Part shown: one piece after another, positions 48,263 to 57,627 of the stretch | How the letters are laid out: each line of letters starts with the position of its first letter | How positions within the stretch are numbered: the first letter of the stretch is position 1 | Source: Gallionellales bacterium GWA2_54_124 | Lineage (GTDB): Bacteria > Pseudomonadota > Gammaproteobacteria > Burkholderiales > Gallionellaceae | Assembly (NCBI GenBank): GCA_001801025.1 | Contig: MGWO01000003.1 | Location: 252,201 to 316,200 of the forward strand | Length of the DNA: 64,000 bases | Direction: 5' to 3' | Program-made: the position numbers and the translations under genes | Notes under the pieces: generated by a model | The model's input: only the letters and a program-made list of their open reading frames with translations | What the model was told of the DNA's origin: nothing | The model's database searches: none

Positions 48263-49681
48263 ATGAGTAAAGCGGTTGATCAGCAATTTGAAGCATTCAA
48301 GGCGCACGGCAACTTGCCCTCACCGCGCGGGGTCGCGCTTCAGATCATTCAGCTGGCTGACCGTGATGACACCACTATCGGACAAATTGCCCGTCTGATC
48401 GGCAGCGATCCGGTGCTGGCGGGCAATATTGTTAAAGTTGCCAATCTGCTCACCCATCGCGGCAGCCGTCCCATCGCTTCTGTCACGGATGCGGTAACCA
48501 TACAGGGTATCAAATCGGTGCGCCAGCTGGCGCTGAGTCTGTCTTTGGTGGACGCACACCGCAGTGGCGCTTGCGCCGGTTTCGATTATCAGAAGTTCTG
48601 GGCGCACTCGGTTTGTACGGGCATTGCCGCGCAGCAGATTGTGGCAAATATGCAGGTTGGCGTGGCCGACGAGGCTTTTTTGCTCGGATTGCTCTCACAG
48701 ATTGGCCGTCTTGCGCTGGCGGCCGTTTTTCCAGCAGAGTATGCCGGCGTGCTGACTGCAGATAATCTGACGGGCGCGGAGCATGCCGCCTTTGGCATCG
48801 ATCACAATCAAATTACCGCAGGGATGCTCGCCGACTGGGGTATGCCGAAGTTGTTTCAGGAAATCAGTCTGCATATCGAACATCCCGAAGCGAGCGAGTT
48901 TCACGAGGGAGAGCGCAACTGGCGTTTTTTGCAGTTGATGCATTTTTCAGACCGGCTGGCGGCAGTTTGCACAGCGGAGGCGAGTGAGCGCTACCGGTTG
49001 ATTCCAAGGCTGATGCTGCTGGCAACCCGGGTCGGCATTGAGAGCGGCACGCTGATTGAAATCGGTGATCGGGTGATCGCATCGCTGCGCGAATGGAGTG
49101 CCTTGCTAGGGATTTTCGTGCCGGCGTTGCCGCCTTTCGAGGAAATGCTCAACGCGGACTCGATGGCAAGCGAGTTGCTGGGGCTGGATGCATTGCCGGG
49201 CAGCTTACCTGTCGGTTTTAAGTTGCGCATTTTGCTGGTCGATGACGATCGCGCGATCCGTCTGCTGTACAAGACGCTGCTGGAGAAATCTGGCCATACC
49301 GTGACGACCGCATGCAATGGTCGTGAGGCGCTGGAGTGCCTCAAAGCTTCTCCGCCGCAACTGATCATCAGCGACTGGATGATGCCTGAGATGGATGGCA
49401 TCGAGTTTTGTCGCGAACTGCGCAAAAATCCGGAGTGGCACAAAATTTATGTGTTTATCGTGACGGCGCAGGAGAGCACGGACAGGCTGATTGAAGCGTT
49501 TGAAGCGGGCGCCAACGATTATCTGTCCAAACCCTCAATCCTAAAGTGCTGGCAGCAAGGTTACGTTCAGCGCAACGCATCGTGCAGATGCAGGAGGCGC
49601 AGGAAGAAGACCGTTTGCAATTGCGTCAGTTTGCTGATGAACTGGCTCTGTCCAACAAGCGTCTGCAAACGCTGGCGCTGA
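48263..49681 (+). CDS. HDOD-REC protein, 5' part of a gene split by a frameshift
   Basis: The protein has an HDOD domain (about residues 15-210) and a receiver domain (about 318-425) with LLVDDDR, the phosphorylated aspartate in IISDWMMPEMDG and a lysine in YLSKP. After YLSKP the frame leaves homology and runs into an unrelated Arg/Cys-rich tail. Adding one T between 49534 and 49535 would read KPFNPKVLAARL and join this frame to the GGDEF frame at 49546-50160, giving an HDOD-REC-GGDEF protein of about 632 residues. Either the gene is truly split or this is a base-calling error. Residues after about 424 should not be trusted. Confidence 0.8.
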   Translation: MSKAVDQQFEAFKAHGNLPSPRGVALQIIQLADRDDTTIGQIARLIGSDPVLAGNIVKVANLLTHRGSRPIASVTDAVTIQGIKSVRQLALSLSLVDAHRSGACAGFDYQKFWAHSVCTGIAAQQIVANMQVGVADEAFLLGLLSQIGRLALAAVFPAEYAGVLTADNLTGAEHAAFGIDHNQITAGMLADWGMPKLFQEISLHIEHPEASEFHEGERNWRFLQLMHFSDRLAAVCTAEASERYRLIPRLMLLATRVGIESGTLIEIGDRVIASLREWSALLGIFVPALPPFEEMLNADSMASELLGLDALPGSLPVGFKLRILLVDDDRAIRLLYKTLLEKSGHTVTTACNGREALECLKASPPQLIISDWMMPEMDGIEFCRELRKNPEWHKIYVFIVTAQESTDRLIEAFEAGANDYLSKPSILKCWQQGYVQRNASCRCRRRRKKTVCNCVSLLMNWLCPTSVCKRWR

Positions 49682-50160
49682 CCGATGTGCTGACGGGGCT
49701 GCCCAATCGCCGTTACGGCATGGAGCGACTTGAGCAGGAATGGGCAATCGCGATGCGGGCGGGACGTCCGGTGTGCTGCATGATGGTCGATATTGATCAC
49801 TTCAAGACGGTCAACGACAACTATGGGCATCAGCTGGGTGATGAGGCGCTCAAGCTGGTGGCAGTCAGCTTGCAACAGGCCGCGCGCAAGCAGGACGTCG
49901 TGTGCCGTTTGGGTGGCGAAGAATTTATGGTGATTTGTCCTGACAGCGACGTTCACGCGGGTTATACCTATGCCGAGCGGCTGCGTCGGCATGTCGCGGC
50001 ACAACCGATGCATGCGCAGGGTAAATCGCTGCAACTGACAGTGAGTATCGGCTTGACCGACAATGCGAATCTTGACAGCACCGAGGCGATGCTGCATCAG
50101 GCCGACACCCGTCTGTATGCGGCTAAGGCATCAGGACGCAACTGCACGGTAGTCGGATAA
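49546..50160 (+). CDS. GGDEF diguanylate cyclase, 3' part of the split HDOD-REC gene
   Basis: The frame encodes a coiled-coil linker (LRSAQRIVQMQEAQEEDRL) and a full GGDEF domain with LTDVLTGLPNRRYGMERLE, MVDIDHFKTVNDNYGHQLGD and the active-site variant GGEEF. The catalytic features look intact. It starts inside the end of the upstream HDOD-REC frame (GTG 49546, or the in-frame ATG 49588), with no clear ribosome site. It is therefore best read as the output domain of that gene after a one-base deletion, and may not be made on its own. Confidence 0.78.
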   Translation: MLAARLRSAQRIVQMQEAQEEDRLQLRQFADELALSNKRLQTLALTDVLTGLPNRRYGMERLEQEWAIAMRAGRPVCCMMVDIDHFKTVNDNYGHQLGDEALKLVAVSLQQAARKQDVVCRLGGEEFMVICPDSDVHAGYTYAERLRRHVAAQPMHAQGKSLQLTVSIGLTDNANLDSTEAMLHQADTRLYAAKASGRNCTVVG

Positions 50161-50274
50161 GCTATCTCATCGACTTAACAAAAAAGCCGGGGCTGCATTC
50201 CCGTCGACGCATTTGAAGCGCTGTTGATGCAAAAACTGCATAACAGCGTTTGTTTTTTAATAAGGAACCAGCGT

Positions 50275-50619
50275 ATGAAATTGAGTGATTTTTTACAAAA
50301 ACTGCGCGATACTCCCGGGCAGGTTGAGTTTCCCGATACGATGGCTGTAATCGATGCGCTGTATGAATTTACCCCCGTGACGTTTCGCAACGGCAATCTG
50401 GTCAATCAGGCGGGCACAAATTCCGGCTCGTGCAAGTTGTTTTCGTTTGCCGGTCTGCACGGACTGTCTCAGCAGCAAACTCTGGATTGTTTTGGTACTT
50501 ACTATCGGGACGATGTATTGAAGCATCCTGATGGCACGGATCATCAGAATATCCGCAATTTCAGCGTGACAGGCTGGGAGGGGATTGTATTCGACGCCTG
50601 TGCGCTGGCCGAAAAATAA
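50275..50619 (+). CDS. HopJ-family protein
   Basis: The 114-residue protein matches the small HopJ type III effector-like family, with DTMAVIDALYEFTP, NQAGTNSGSCKLFSFA, LFGEYYR-like CFGTYYRDDVL and NFSVTGWEGI. Despite the name, the family is widespread in free-living bacteria without type III secretion, and its function is unknown. AAGGA lies nine bases before ATG 50275. It converges on the chemoreceptor gene 17 bases downstream. Confidence 0.8.
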   Translation: MKLSDFLQKLRDTPGQVEFPDTMAVIDALYEFTPVTFRNGNLVNQAGTNSGSCKLFSFAGLHGLSQQQTLDCFGTYYRDDVLKHPDGTDHQNIRNFSVTGWEGIVFDACALAEK

Positions 50620-50636
50620 TCCTCTCCGCTGTTCTG

Positions 50637-52265
50637 CTATATTTTAAAGCGCCCCACGGCGTGTTGCATGGAGCTTGCCAGCCCTTTTAGATTCTCGGAC
50701 TCGGTGGAGGTCTGAGTGGCAGCCAGGCTATTTTCCTCGGTGAGTTGCGCGACCTTTTCAACTTGATTGGACAGCTGATTGTTGGCCAGACACTGTTCGC
50801 TCAACGCCGTTGAAATGTCATTGACCACGCGAACCACGTGCTCGGCGCCTTCTCTGATCTGAACAATCGTCGCGCCCGCCTGATTGGCCAGCGCGACACC
50901 GCTGTTGACTTCATTGACGCTGTTGCCCATCGCATCCACCGCCGCATGTGCACTTTGCTGCACCAGGTCTATCATGCGTGAAATTTCCTGAGTGGCTTGT
51001 GCGGTGCGCTCGGCCAGTTTACGAACTTCATCGGCGACCACCGCAAAACCGCGCCCCTGCTCGCCCGCACGTGCCGCTTCGATTGCCGCATTGAGGGCCA
51101 GCAGGTTAGTTTGATCTGCAATTTCCTTGATCAGTTTGACCACCGATGAGATCTGGTTGGAATTCTGGCCGACGTCTTCTATGGTGCGCGAGGTGTCCCG
51201 GACGGTGTCAGAGATGCGTGACATTTCCATCGCGGCCTTGTTGATGATGTCAGCGCCCGTGGTGGACAGCTCGCCCGATAATCTGGAAATGCCCAGGGCA
51301 TCGAGCGCACTGTCAGAGACCTGATGGGTGCTGACGGTCATTTCCTCAACAGCGGCTGCCATGGCAGAGGTGGCAGCGCTCTGATTTGAGGAGCTGCTGG
51401 CCAAATGGCTGGATGCTTGCGACAGGCTGAGCGCGGATGCGGAAACCTGATTGGCACTTTGCAGCACCTCTGCTAAGGTTTGTTGCAGGCTGCCCATCAG
51501 TTGGTCAAATGCATGGGCGGTTTCCCCGACTTCATCGTTGCTATCAAGTGCAATACGCCGGGTGAAATCGCCGTTCTTTTCAACGTTGGTGATGGTGTTG
51601 CGCATCTGTTTGAGAGGTGCTGTGATTGAGCGGATGATCGCCAGTGCGCTAAACACGCCCAGCAGTAAAACGATACCTGCCACAAGGAGCGTGGTCGTGC
51701 GCATGCTGTCGGTATTGTGCTTGATTTGTGCGCTGCTATTGTTTACTTTTTCAGTCTGATAGTCATCGAGGTTCTTGATGGCTTTGAGAAAGGGTGCCAG
51801 CATCGGGATCATTTCTTCACCGGCAACATAGCTGGCTTCTTCGCGCTTGCCGTTTTTTAGCATTGTCACCACTTTGTCGAGTCCAGCGACATACAAGGTG
51901 CGATGCTTTTTCATCTCGGCCAGCAGTTTTGCATCTTGTTCAGAATCTGCCAAATCGCGATTGAGCGAATCGAGCAGACTAGATATATTGTTGTTGCGTG
52001 ATTCAATCTGGCTGATAATTTTAGCATTGAGTCCGCTGTCAGAATTTAACAACATTTCCATGCTGGAGATAGCATTGTCTTTGACGGCGGTGTTGATGTC
52101 ATTCACCCGTTCTTTGCTGGATAAATCTGATGCGATGCCTTCAGCATCCTGATTCATGCCGGACAATTTTGTGGCGACTAGCGCCGATAAGATGACGACC
52201 AGCAACAAGATCAGGCCAAAGCCCAGCCAAAGCTTGGCGCCGATTTTCAATTTTGAAAGGTTCAT
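50637..52265 (-). CDS. Methyl-accepting chemotaxis protein with four-helix-bundle sensor
   Basis: The 542-residue receptor has a membrane helix (about residues 12-34), a periplasmic four-helix-bundle sensor (about 35-190) and a second membrane helix (about 190-212). HAMP (about 213-265) and a signalling domain with [19 protein letters not shown] complete it. It ends in VGRFKI without a docking pentapeptide. GGATGAAAAA stands before ATG 52265. A secreted helical protein is encoded 73 bases upstream on the same strand. The ligand is unknown. Confidence 0.92.
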   Translation of the reverse strand: MNLSKLKIGAKLWLGFGLILLLVVILSALVATKLSGMNQDAEGIASDLSSKERVNDINTAVKDNAISSMEMLLNSDSGLNAKIISQIESRNNNISSLLDSLNRDLADSEQDAKLLAEMKKHRTLYVAGLDKVVTMLKNGKREEASYVAGEEMIPMLAPFLKAIKNLDDYQTEKVNNSSAQIKHNTDSMRTTTLLVAGIVLLLGVFSALAIIRSITAPLKQMRNTITNVEKNGDFTRRIALDSNDEVGETAHAFDQLMGSLQQTLAEVLQSANQVSASALSLSQASSHLASSSSNQSAATSAMAAAVEEMTVSTHQVSDSALDALGISRLSGELSTTGADIINKAAMEMSRISDTVRDTSRTIEDVGQNSNQISSVVKLIKEIADQTNLLALNAAIEAARAGEQGRGFAVVADEVRKLAERTAQATQEISRMIDLVQQSAHAAVDAMGNSVNEVNSGVALANQAGATIVQIREGAEHVVRVVNDISTALSEQCLANNQLSNQVEKVAQLTEENSLAATQTSTESENLKGLASSMQHAVGRFKI

Positions 52266-52338
52266 TTTTTCATCCCTGATGAAAGCCGGCCCAACGCTGG
52301 CCGGCTGATTCATGTCTGCACTCAGTGCAAAAAACGCT

Positions 52339-52746
52339 TTAATTATCTAGTTCGCTGACCAGTGTCTGGCATTTTGTGATGCGTTCCTTCTGAATGCCGC
52401 CGGCGATTTTCTTGGCTTCATCGTCGTTACCCTTCAGGATGGCGGGCACCAGTTCTTTTTCACGGGTTTCCTTGAAAGCTTTCCAGGTTTCAACCAGTTC
52501 CTTGAACTGGGCATCCTTGCCTGCCGGCGCTTTCATTTTAGCGAGCTGAGCGCTGACATCATTGGCAGTTTCTTTTACGAGTTTTTGCTGTTCAGGGCCG
52601 CGCTTGTCCTTGTTGACCATCATGGAAATCAGTGATTCGCGGGCTGCGCTTAATTTGGTGCGCAGGTCGCCAAATTCGCCGGCAGTGGCCGACATGGTCA
52701 TTCCGGATAGAGCAATTGCTGCCAACAGCGCTAACAGTTTTTTCAT
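52339..52746 (-). CDS. Small secreted helical protein next to a chemoreceptor
   Basis: The 135-residue protein has a clear signal peptide ([22 protein letters not shown]). The mature part is predicted helical and acidic/basic rich. Its stretch [23 protein letters not shown] resembles the segment [20 protein letters not shown] of the chemoreceptor sensor encoded downstream, so it may be a free version of a four-helix-bundle sensor. AGAGGAAA precedes the start. The function is unknown; a periplasmic binding or sensing accessory is one possibility. Confidence 0.65.
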   Translation of the reverse strand: MKKLLALLAAIALSGMTMSATAGEFGDLRTKLSAARESLISMMVNKDKRGPEQQKLVKETANDVSAQLAKMKAPAGKDAQFKELVETWKAFKETREKELVPAILKGNDDEAKKIAGGIQKERITKCQTLVSELDN

Positions 52747-52947
52747 AATATTTCCTCTTAATAGTAATGATCGTAAGGGTGTTGCATCCATGGGCGTTCG
52801 TGCTGTAACGCGGTCGATAAGTGGCGCACAACGTGCATATTATCGGCCTAATTGTCCGGTCCGTTAAGGCTATTTATGCTGCATTTTTTCTCGAACAACA
52901 ATTTTTTCAGTACAAACAGTTGATTATATTAGCTGTATTTTCGATGT

Positions 52948-52975
52948 TATGATTAAAAATATATATTTAATCATA
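52948..52975. promoter_or_regulatory. AT-rich 10-bp inverted repeat upstream of the metX leader
   Basis: TATGATTAAA (52948-52957) and TTTAATCATA (52966-52975) are perfect complements with an eight-base spacer, in a very AT-rich stretch. The 487-base gap between the secreted-protein gene and metX holds this repeat, a promoter, a riboswitch candidate and a terminator, and no gene I can support. The repeat may be a regulator site. Confidence 0.4.
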
Positions 52976-53060
52976 TAGTTATAGTATGAAATGGCGTTAT
53001 TAAAAAATCCGAGATCCAGCAGTGAGCCGTTAATGTCGTTAGTGGCAATGCGGGCTTAAA

Positions 53061-53089
53061 TTGACATCCCTTGCCAAAACACGGAAACT
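53061..53089 (+). promoter_or_regulatory. Candidate sigma-70 promoter for the metX leader
   Basis: TTGACA (53061-53066) is a perfect -35 hexamer. At 17 bases spacing GAAACT (53084-53089) is a weak -10. Transcription would start near 53096, exactly where the first helix of the riboswitch candidate begins. Confidence 0.45.
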
Positions 53090-53094
53090 TCGCA

Positions 53095-53188
53095 CTGTGC
53101 CGATTTGACATCAGCTTGCGGGGCACAGGCCACTATTGAAAATCACCGATTTACAATAGTGGCTAAAACATACCAGCTAAAGCGAGGG
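53095..53188 (+). promoter_or_regulatory. SAM-II-like riboswitch candidate with an inserted 10-bp hairpin
   Basis: CTGTGCC (53095-53101) pairs with GGCACAG (53122-53128), enclosing a 20-base loop that contains GATTTG and GCTTGC, the conserved loop elements of SAM-II RNAs. The conserved 3' element GCTAAAGCG is at 53176-53184. Between them GCCACTATTG (53129-53138) pairs perfectly with CAATAGTGGC (53154-53163), an extra helix where ordinary SAM-II has a short linker. Loop GCTT can pair with AAGC in the 3' element, giving the expected pseudoknot. It sits ahead of metX, the classic SAM-II target, and an intrinsic terminator follows. The match is by eye from memory of the consensus. Confidence 0.65.
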
Positions 53189-53220
53189 AACCCGTTTTGG
53201 CTAAGCTAAACGGGTTTTTT
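53189..53220 (+). terminator. Intrinsic terminator in the metX leader
   Basis: AACCCGTTT (53189-53197) pairs with AAACGGGTT (53208-53216) as a perfect nine-base stem, followed directly by a run of six T (53215-53220). It ends 13 bases before the metX start codon, so it acts as an attenuator and not as an end-of-operon terminator. Its 5' arm begins one base after the GAGGG that closes the riboswitch candidate. Confidence 0.8.
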
Positions 53221-53233
53221 ATTTGGAGTTGCT

Positions 53234-54367
53234 TTGGCTAATTCTGTCGGAATCGTAAAAGCGCAGCGCGCTGTATTCGACACCCCGCTGACCTTTCGCA
53301 GCGGTGCGGTGTTGCCCCACTATGAACTGGTGTTTGAAACCTATGGCACACTGAATGAAGACAAGTCCAATGCGATTTTGATCTGCCATGCTTTGTCCGG
53401 GCACCATCATGTGGCGGGCCACTATGAAGGCGAGCCGAACAATACCGGCTGGTGGGACAACATGGTAGGTCCGGGCAAACCGATCAATACCGATAAATTT
53501 TTCGTGCTGGGTTTAAACAATCTGGGCGGTTGTCACGGTTCAACGGGACCTTCTTCGATCAATCCGGAGACAGGTGAGCCTTATGGCGCGAGTTTTCCGG
53601 TAATCACGGTGGAGGACTGGGTCGAATCTCAGGCGCGTCTGGCCGATATGCTGGGAATTCGCCGCTTTGCCGCCGTGGTCGGCGGCAGCTTAGGCGGTAT
53701 GCAGGCATTGCAGTGGTCGTTAGCTTTCCCTGACCGGGTGGCGCATGTGCTGGCGATCGCCAGTGCGCCGCGCCTGACCGCGCAAAATATCGCTTTCAAT
53801 GACGTCGCGCGCAATGCGATTTTGACCGACCCTGATTTTCACGGCGGTAACTATTATCAGCACGGCGTCGTGCCGACACGGGGATTGCGACTGGCACGTA
53901 TGCTGGGACATATCACCTACTTGTCGGATGATGCGATGGCGGATAAATTCGGTCGCAACCTGCGCACCGAACAATACAACTACGGTTACGAGGTTGAATT
54001 TCAGATCGAATCCTATCTGCGCTATCAGGGCGACAAATTCGCTGCCTATTTCGACGCGAATACCTATCTGCTAATGACCAAGGCGCTCGATTATTTCGAC
54101 CCTGCGCATCTGAGCGGCGGCAATCTGAATCAGGCTTTTTCCCGCGCGAAGGCGGGCTTTCTGGTGATTTCGTTTACCACCGACTGGCGTTTTTCGCCGC
54201 AACGCTCGCGCGAGATCATCCGTCCGCTGCTACACAACAAGCGTCCGGTCAGCTATGCTGAAATTACTTCCAACCACGGTCATGACTCATTTTTGATGGA
54301 ACACCCGCATTACTTCGATGTGGTGCGCGCGTATCTTGCCAATGTCTATCACGAGGTGACAGCATGA
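53234..54367 (+). CDS. metX: Homoserine O-acyltransferase
   Basis: The 377-residue alpha/beta-hydrolase-fold enzyme acylates homoserine in methionine synthesis. The nucleophile serine is in [10 protein letters not shown] and the histidine in [12 protein letters not shown]. Whether the donor is acetyl- or succinyl-CoA cannot be read with certainty; proteobacterial MetX next to MetW is sometimes a succinyltransferase. The start is TTG 53234, supported by TTGGAG five bases upstream; no ATG fits. The gene overlaps metW by four bases (ATGA). It lies behind the attenuated SAM-II-like leader. Confidence 0.93.
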   Translation: MANSVGIVKAQRAVFDTPLTFRSGAVLPHYELVFETYGTLNEDKSNAILICHALSGHHHVAGHYEGEPNNTGWWDNMVGPGKPINTDKFFVLGLNNLGGCHGSTGPSSINPETGEPYGASFPVITVEDWVESQARLADMLGIRRFAAVVGGSLGGMQALQWSLAFPDRVAHVLAIASAPRLTAQNIAFNDVARNAILTDPDFHGGNYYQHGVVPTRGLRLARMLGHITYLSDDAMADKFGRNLRTEQYNYGYEVEFQIESYLRYQGDKFAAYFDANTYLLMTKALDYFDPAHLSGGNLNQAFSRAKAGFLVISFTTDWRFSPQRSREIIRPLLHNKRPVSYAEITSNHGHDSFLMEHPHYFDVVRAYLANVYHEVTA

Positions 54368-54969
54368 GCATCGAATCTTTAGCCGCAGAACGCCCCGATT
54401 TTGCGGCGATCGCCGCGTGGATACCAAAAGGCGCGTCGGTACTTGATCTGGGGTGTGGCGATGGCAGTTTGCTGCGCTATCTCAAGGAGACGCGCTCCGT
54501 GCGCGGCTATGGCGTGGAGATCAGCGATATGGATATCGTCTCCTGTATCGCCAACGGCGTGAACGTGATCCAGAACGATCTGGACTCGGGTCTGTCGGAT
54601 TTCGAGGACAATACGTTTGATTTCGTCATTCTGTCGCAGACGCTGCAGGCGACTCGTCATACCGAAGTATTGATCAAAGAAATGCTGCGTGTCGGAAGTG
54701 TGGGCATCGTGAGTTTCCCTAACTTCGGTTACTGGAAGAGCCGCATGAACGTGATGCTGGGCAATATGCCGGTGTCGCGCGAGCTGCCCTACCAGTGGTA
54801 CGACACACCCAATGTTCACCTCTGTACGCTCAATGATTTTGAGCGTTTTTGCCGCAAGTATTGCGTGGACATTTCCGCGCGCAGTGTGATGACAGGCGGA
54901 CGTGAGGTTGGGTTACTGCCCAATTTGCTGGGCAGCACGGCTGTGTACCGTTTTCAGCGCGGCGTATGA
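54364..54969 (+). CDS. metW: Methionine biosynthesis protein MetW
   Basis: The 201-residue protein has a methyltransferase-like fold with the SAM-site phrase [22 protein letters not shown] and the conserved [12 protein letters not shown]. MetW supports MetX in methionine synthesis in many proteobacteria. Overlaps of four bases on both sides (metX and the transporter) show translational coupling. Length is normal. Confidence 0.95.
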   Translation: MSIESLAAERPDFAAIAAWIPKGASVLDLGCGDGSLLRYLKETRSVRGYGVEISDMDIVSCIANGVNVIQNDLDSGLSDFEDNTFDFVILSQTLQATRHTEVLIKEMLRVGSVGIVSFPNFGYWKSRMNVMLGNMPVSRELPYQWYDTPNVHLCTLNDFERFCRKYCVDISARSVMTGGREVGLLPNLLGSTAVYRFQRGV

Positions 54970-56207
54970 GCGTATTCAGGCAGCTGTTCACCCGCCGCAT
55001 GCTGATCTGCGTGTTCACCGGGTTTTCTTCCGGTCTGCCGTTGTATCTGCTGTTTAATTTGTTGCCCGCCTGGTTGCGCAGCGAACACGTCGATCTGAAA
55101 ACCATTGGCCTGTTTGCGCTGATTCAGTTTCCCTATACCTGGAAATTCATCTGGTCGCCGTTTCTCGATCGCTATGCGCTGCCGGTACTGGGCCGCCGGC
55201 GCGGCTGGATGGTGTTAACTCAGCTGGGCCTTTTGGCGGTGATCGCTGCCATGGGGGGATTCTCTCCTGCCAGTCAACTCGCTACCATCGCCTGGTGTGC
55301 AACGTTGCTCGCCGTGCTGGGCGCGACTCAGGATATCGTGCTGGACGCTTATCGCCGCGAGCTCTTGTCCGACGCGGAACTGGGGTTGGGCAATGCGGTG
55401 CATGTGAACGCTTATCGCGTCGCAGGACTCGTGCCGGGTTCGTTGTCGCTGATTCTCGCGGATTTTTTGCCCTGGGATCTGGTGTTTATTATCACGGCGC
55501 TGTTCATGCTGCCGGGGATCGCGATGACGCTGATCATCCGCGAACCGCAAATTGCCGCCGCCCCCAAGACCTTGCGTGAGGCGGTGGTTGAACCGTTCCG
55601 GGAATTTATCAACCGGCAGGGGTGGCGGAGTGCCGGGCTGATACTGGCATTTTTGCTGTTCTACAAATTGGGCGACAGTCTGTGCACCGCGCTTGCCACG
55701 CCGTTTTATCTGGATATGGGGTTTTCTAAGACCGACATCGGTTTAATCGCCAAGAATGCAGGGCTGTGGCCTGCGGTGATCGGCGGGATGCTGGGCGGAC
55801 TGTGGATGGTGAAAATCGGCATCAACCGCGCCTTGTGGATTTTCGGTGTGGTGCAGGTTTTGGCGATTTTCGGATTTGCCTGGCTCGCCTCCGTCGGGCA
55901 TCATACTGAGATCGGGGCGCTTGAGCGCACGCAGCTTGCGGTAGTGATCGGACTCGAAGCGCTGGGCGTGGGATTGGGTACGGTCGCTTTCGTTGCCTTC
56001 ATCGCACGGACGACGCATCCGGCTTATACCGCGACGCAATTTGCGCTGTTCACAAGTTTAATGGCGATGCCGCGCACTTTTGCCAATGCGGCGACCGGCT
56101 GGCTGGTGGAATCTATGGGCTGGAGCGGATTTTTCCTGCTGTGCGCCGTGATGGCGATTCCCGGCATGCTGTTGCTGCTGAAAGTCGCGCCGTGGAACGA
56201 ACCATAA
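54966..56207 (+). CDS. ampG: AmpG-family muropeptide permease
   Basis: The 413-residue protein has 12 predicted membrane helices of the major facilitator family. The family phrase LKTIGLFALIQFPYTWKFIWSPFLDRY and GRRRGWMVLTQ near the N-terminus are typical of AmpG, which imports cell-wall anhydromuropeptides for recycling. It overlaps metW by four bases, a pairing common in betaproteobacteria. No beta-lactamase regulator is present, so the role here is probably recycling. Confidence 0.9.
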   Translation: MSVFRQLFTRRMLICVFTGFSSGLPLYLLFNLLPAWLRSEHVDLKTIGLFALIQFPYTWKFIWSPFLDRYALPVLGRRRGWMVLTQLGLLAVIAAMGGFSPASQLATIAWCATLLAVLGATQDIVLDAYRRELLSDAELGLGNAVHVNAYRVAGLVPGSLSLILADFLPWDLVFIITALFMLPGIAMTLIIREPQIAAAPKTLREAVVEPFREFINRQGWRSAGLILAFLLFYKLGDSLCTALATPFYLDMGFSKTDIGLIAKNAGLWPAVIGGMLGGLWMVKIGINRALWIFGVVQVLAIFGFAWLASVGHHTEIGALERTQLAVVIGLEALGVGLGTVAFVAFIARTTHPAYTATQFALFTSLMAMPRTFANAATGWLVESMGWSGFFLLCAVMAIPGMLLLLKVAPWNEP

Positions 56208-56214
56208 CTGAATC

Positions 56215-56250
56215 CTGAGTCCTTCACTCAGAAACCGGCGCTTTAGCGCC
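56215..56250. terminator. Two adjacent hairpins between convergent ampG and argA
   Basis: CTGAGT (56215-56220) pairs with ACTCAG (56226-56231), and GGCGCT (56237-56242) pairs with AGCGCC (56245-56250). They lie in the 81-base gap between the two converging stop codons. Neither has a clear U run, so this is a possible transcription-end or mRNA-stability structure only. Confidence 0.35.
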
Positions 56251-56288
56251 CTCGTTTCGTGGGAATGCACTTGCGGCATGAGTCCTGC

Positions 56289-57611
56289 CTATATTTTTCT
56301 CACGAACACCTTGGATTTGCGCTGATAGTTATATAGCGATTTTTTCTGTGCGGGCAGTGCGGTGACAGGGCTTTCGATAAAACCGCGCTCTAAGAACCAG
56401 TGTGCGGTGCGCGTGGTGAGCACGAACAGTTTTTTGAGCTTCTGAGATTTGGCAAGCACGGCCATGTGATCGAGGATGGCCTCGCCATAGCCTTTGTCGC
56501 GACACTGCGCATCTACGGCCAGGCAGGCGAGTTCTGCGGCGGCTTCATCGGGGAACGGATAGAGTGCAGCGCAGCCGACGATGCGGTGATCGTGTTCTAA
56601 TACCACGAAGCGCTCGATTTCCTGCTCAAGCAGTTCGCGAGAGCGTCTGACCAGTATCCCTTGCTCTTCGAGCGGTCGCAGCAACTGTAAAATACCGCCC
56701 ACATCCTCAATCGACGCATCGCGCAGCGTGTTGAGTGTGGACTCAACCACCATCGTGCCGATGCCATCATCACTGAACAGCTCCTGCAATACGGCACCGT
56801 CTGTGTGGCGGCTGATCAAATGGGTGCGCGCCACACCGGCTTCGCAGGCGCGGATTGCGCAGGGCAGGAAAAGGTTGATGTCGTCGCTCTGGATGCGTTT
56901 TGAAGCGAGTTCAGACTGAGCCTGAGCGACGGTGAGCTCTTTGAGGATTTCGCCCTGATCGCCCTGCACACCATCCGTATCCATTAAAAACACCAGTTTA
57001 TCGGCATCCAGCGCGATCGCGGTGGCGGTGGCCACGTCTTCCAGCGTCAGGTTGAACACCTCGCCGGTAGGGGAGTAGCCGAGGGGAGAGAGCAGCACTA
57101 CTTCGCCGAAGTTGAGGCGGTTTTTGAGTGCGGCAACATCCACTTTTCGCACACAGCCGGTATGCTGCAAGTCTACGCCGTTGATTACGCCGATCGGTTG
57201 CGCGGTGATGAAATTTCCCCCCGCCAGACGGATGTCGGCATTGGCCATCGGAGAGTTCGCCAGCCCCATCGAGAGCAGCGCCTCGATTTCTACGCGCACG
57301 CGGCCGACCGATTCTTTGACGCATTGCATGGTTTGCGTATCGGTCAGGCGGATCCCTTGATGGTAATTGTCTTCAAGATTTTTGCGCGCCGAATGCTGTT
57401 CGATCTGCGGACGTGCGCCGTGCACCAGCACCAGCCGGATGCCTAAGGCAGCGAGCAGGTTAAAGTCGTGTGTCAGCGCGGTGAATTTGCCATCTTCGAC
57501 CATTTCGCCGCCGAATGCGATGACAAAAGTCTTGCCGCGAAAACTGTTGATGTAGGGTGCCACCGAGCGGAACCAGGCAACGAAATCGGCGGGGGTGGTA
57601 TTGATATGCAT
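56289..57611 (-). CDS. argA: N-acetylglutamate synthase
   Basis: The 440-residue protein acetylates glutamate, the first step of arginine synthesis. An amino-acid-kinase-like domain (about residues 20-290, with LVLVHGARPQIE and VLLSPLGYSPTGEVFNL) is followed by a GNAT acetyltransferase domain (about 295-430, with AVDAQCRDKGYGEAIL). This is the classic ArgA layout; the first domain binds arginine as feedback inhibitor. ATG 57611 is supported by AGGAA seven bases upstream; other starts at 57635 and 57686 lack this. It ends a three-gene minus-strand run after rsmE and a tautomerase. Confidence 0.95.
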   Translation of the reverse strand: MHINTTPADFVAWFRSVAPYINSFRGKTFVIAFGGEMVEDGKFTALTHDFNLLAALGIRLVLVHGARPQIEQHSARKNLEDNYHQGIRLTDTQTMQCVKESVGRVRVEIEALLSMGLANSPMANADIRLAGGNFITAQPIGVINGVDLQHTGCVRKVDVAALKNRLNFGEVVLLSPLGYSPTGEVFNLTLEDVATATAIALDADKLVFLMDTDGVQGDQGEILKELTVAQAQSELASKRIQSDDINLFLPCAIRACEAGVARTHLISRHTDGAVLQELFSDDGIGTMVVESTLNTLRDASIEDVGGILQLLRPLEEQGILVRRSRELLEQEIERFVVLEHDHRIVGCAALYPFPDEAAAELACLAVDAQCRDKGYGEAILDHMAVLAKSQKLKKLFVLTTRTAHWFLERGFIESPVTALPAQKKSLYNYQRKSKVFVRKI

Positions 57612-57627
57612 GGTTAATTCCTGTTTG

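Noticed and set aside
50179-50203. Hairpin with a T run on the minus strand, as a terminator
   Set aside because: The stem is only about four pairs, and the nearest minus-strand gene ends more than 430 bases away behind a plus-strand gene.
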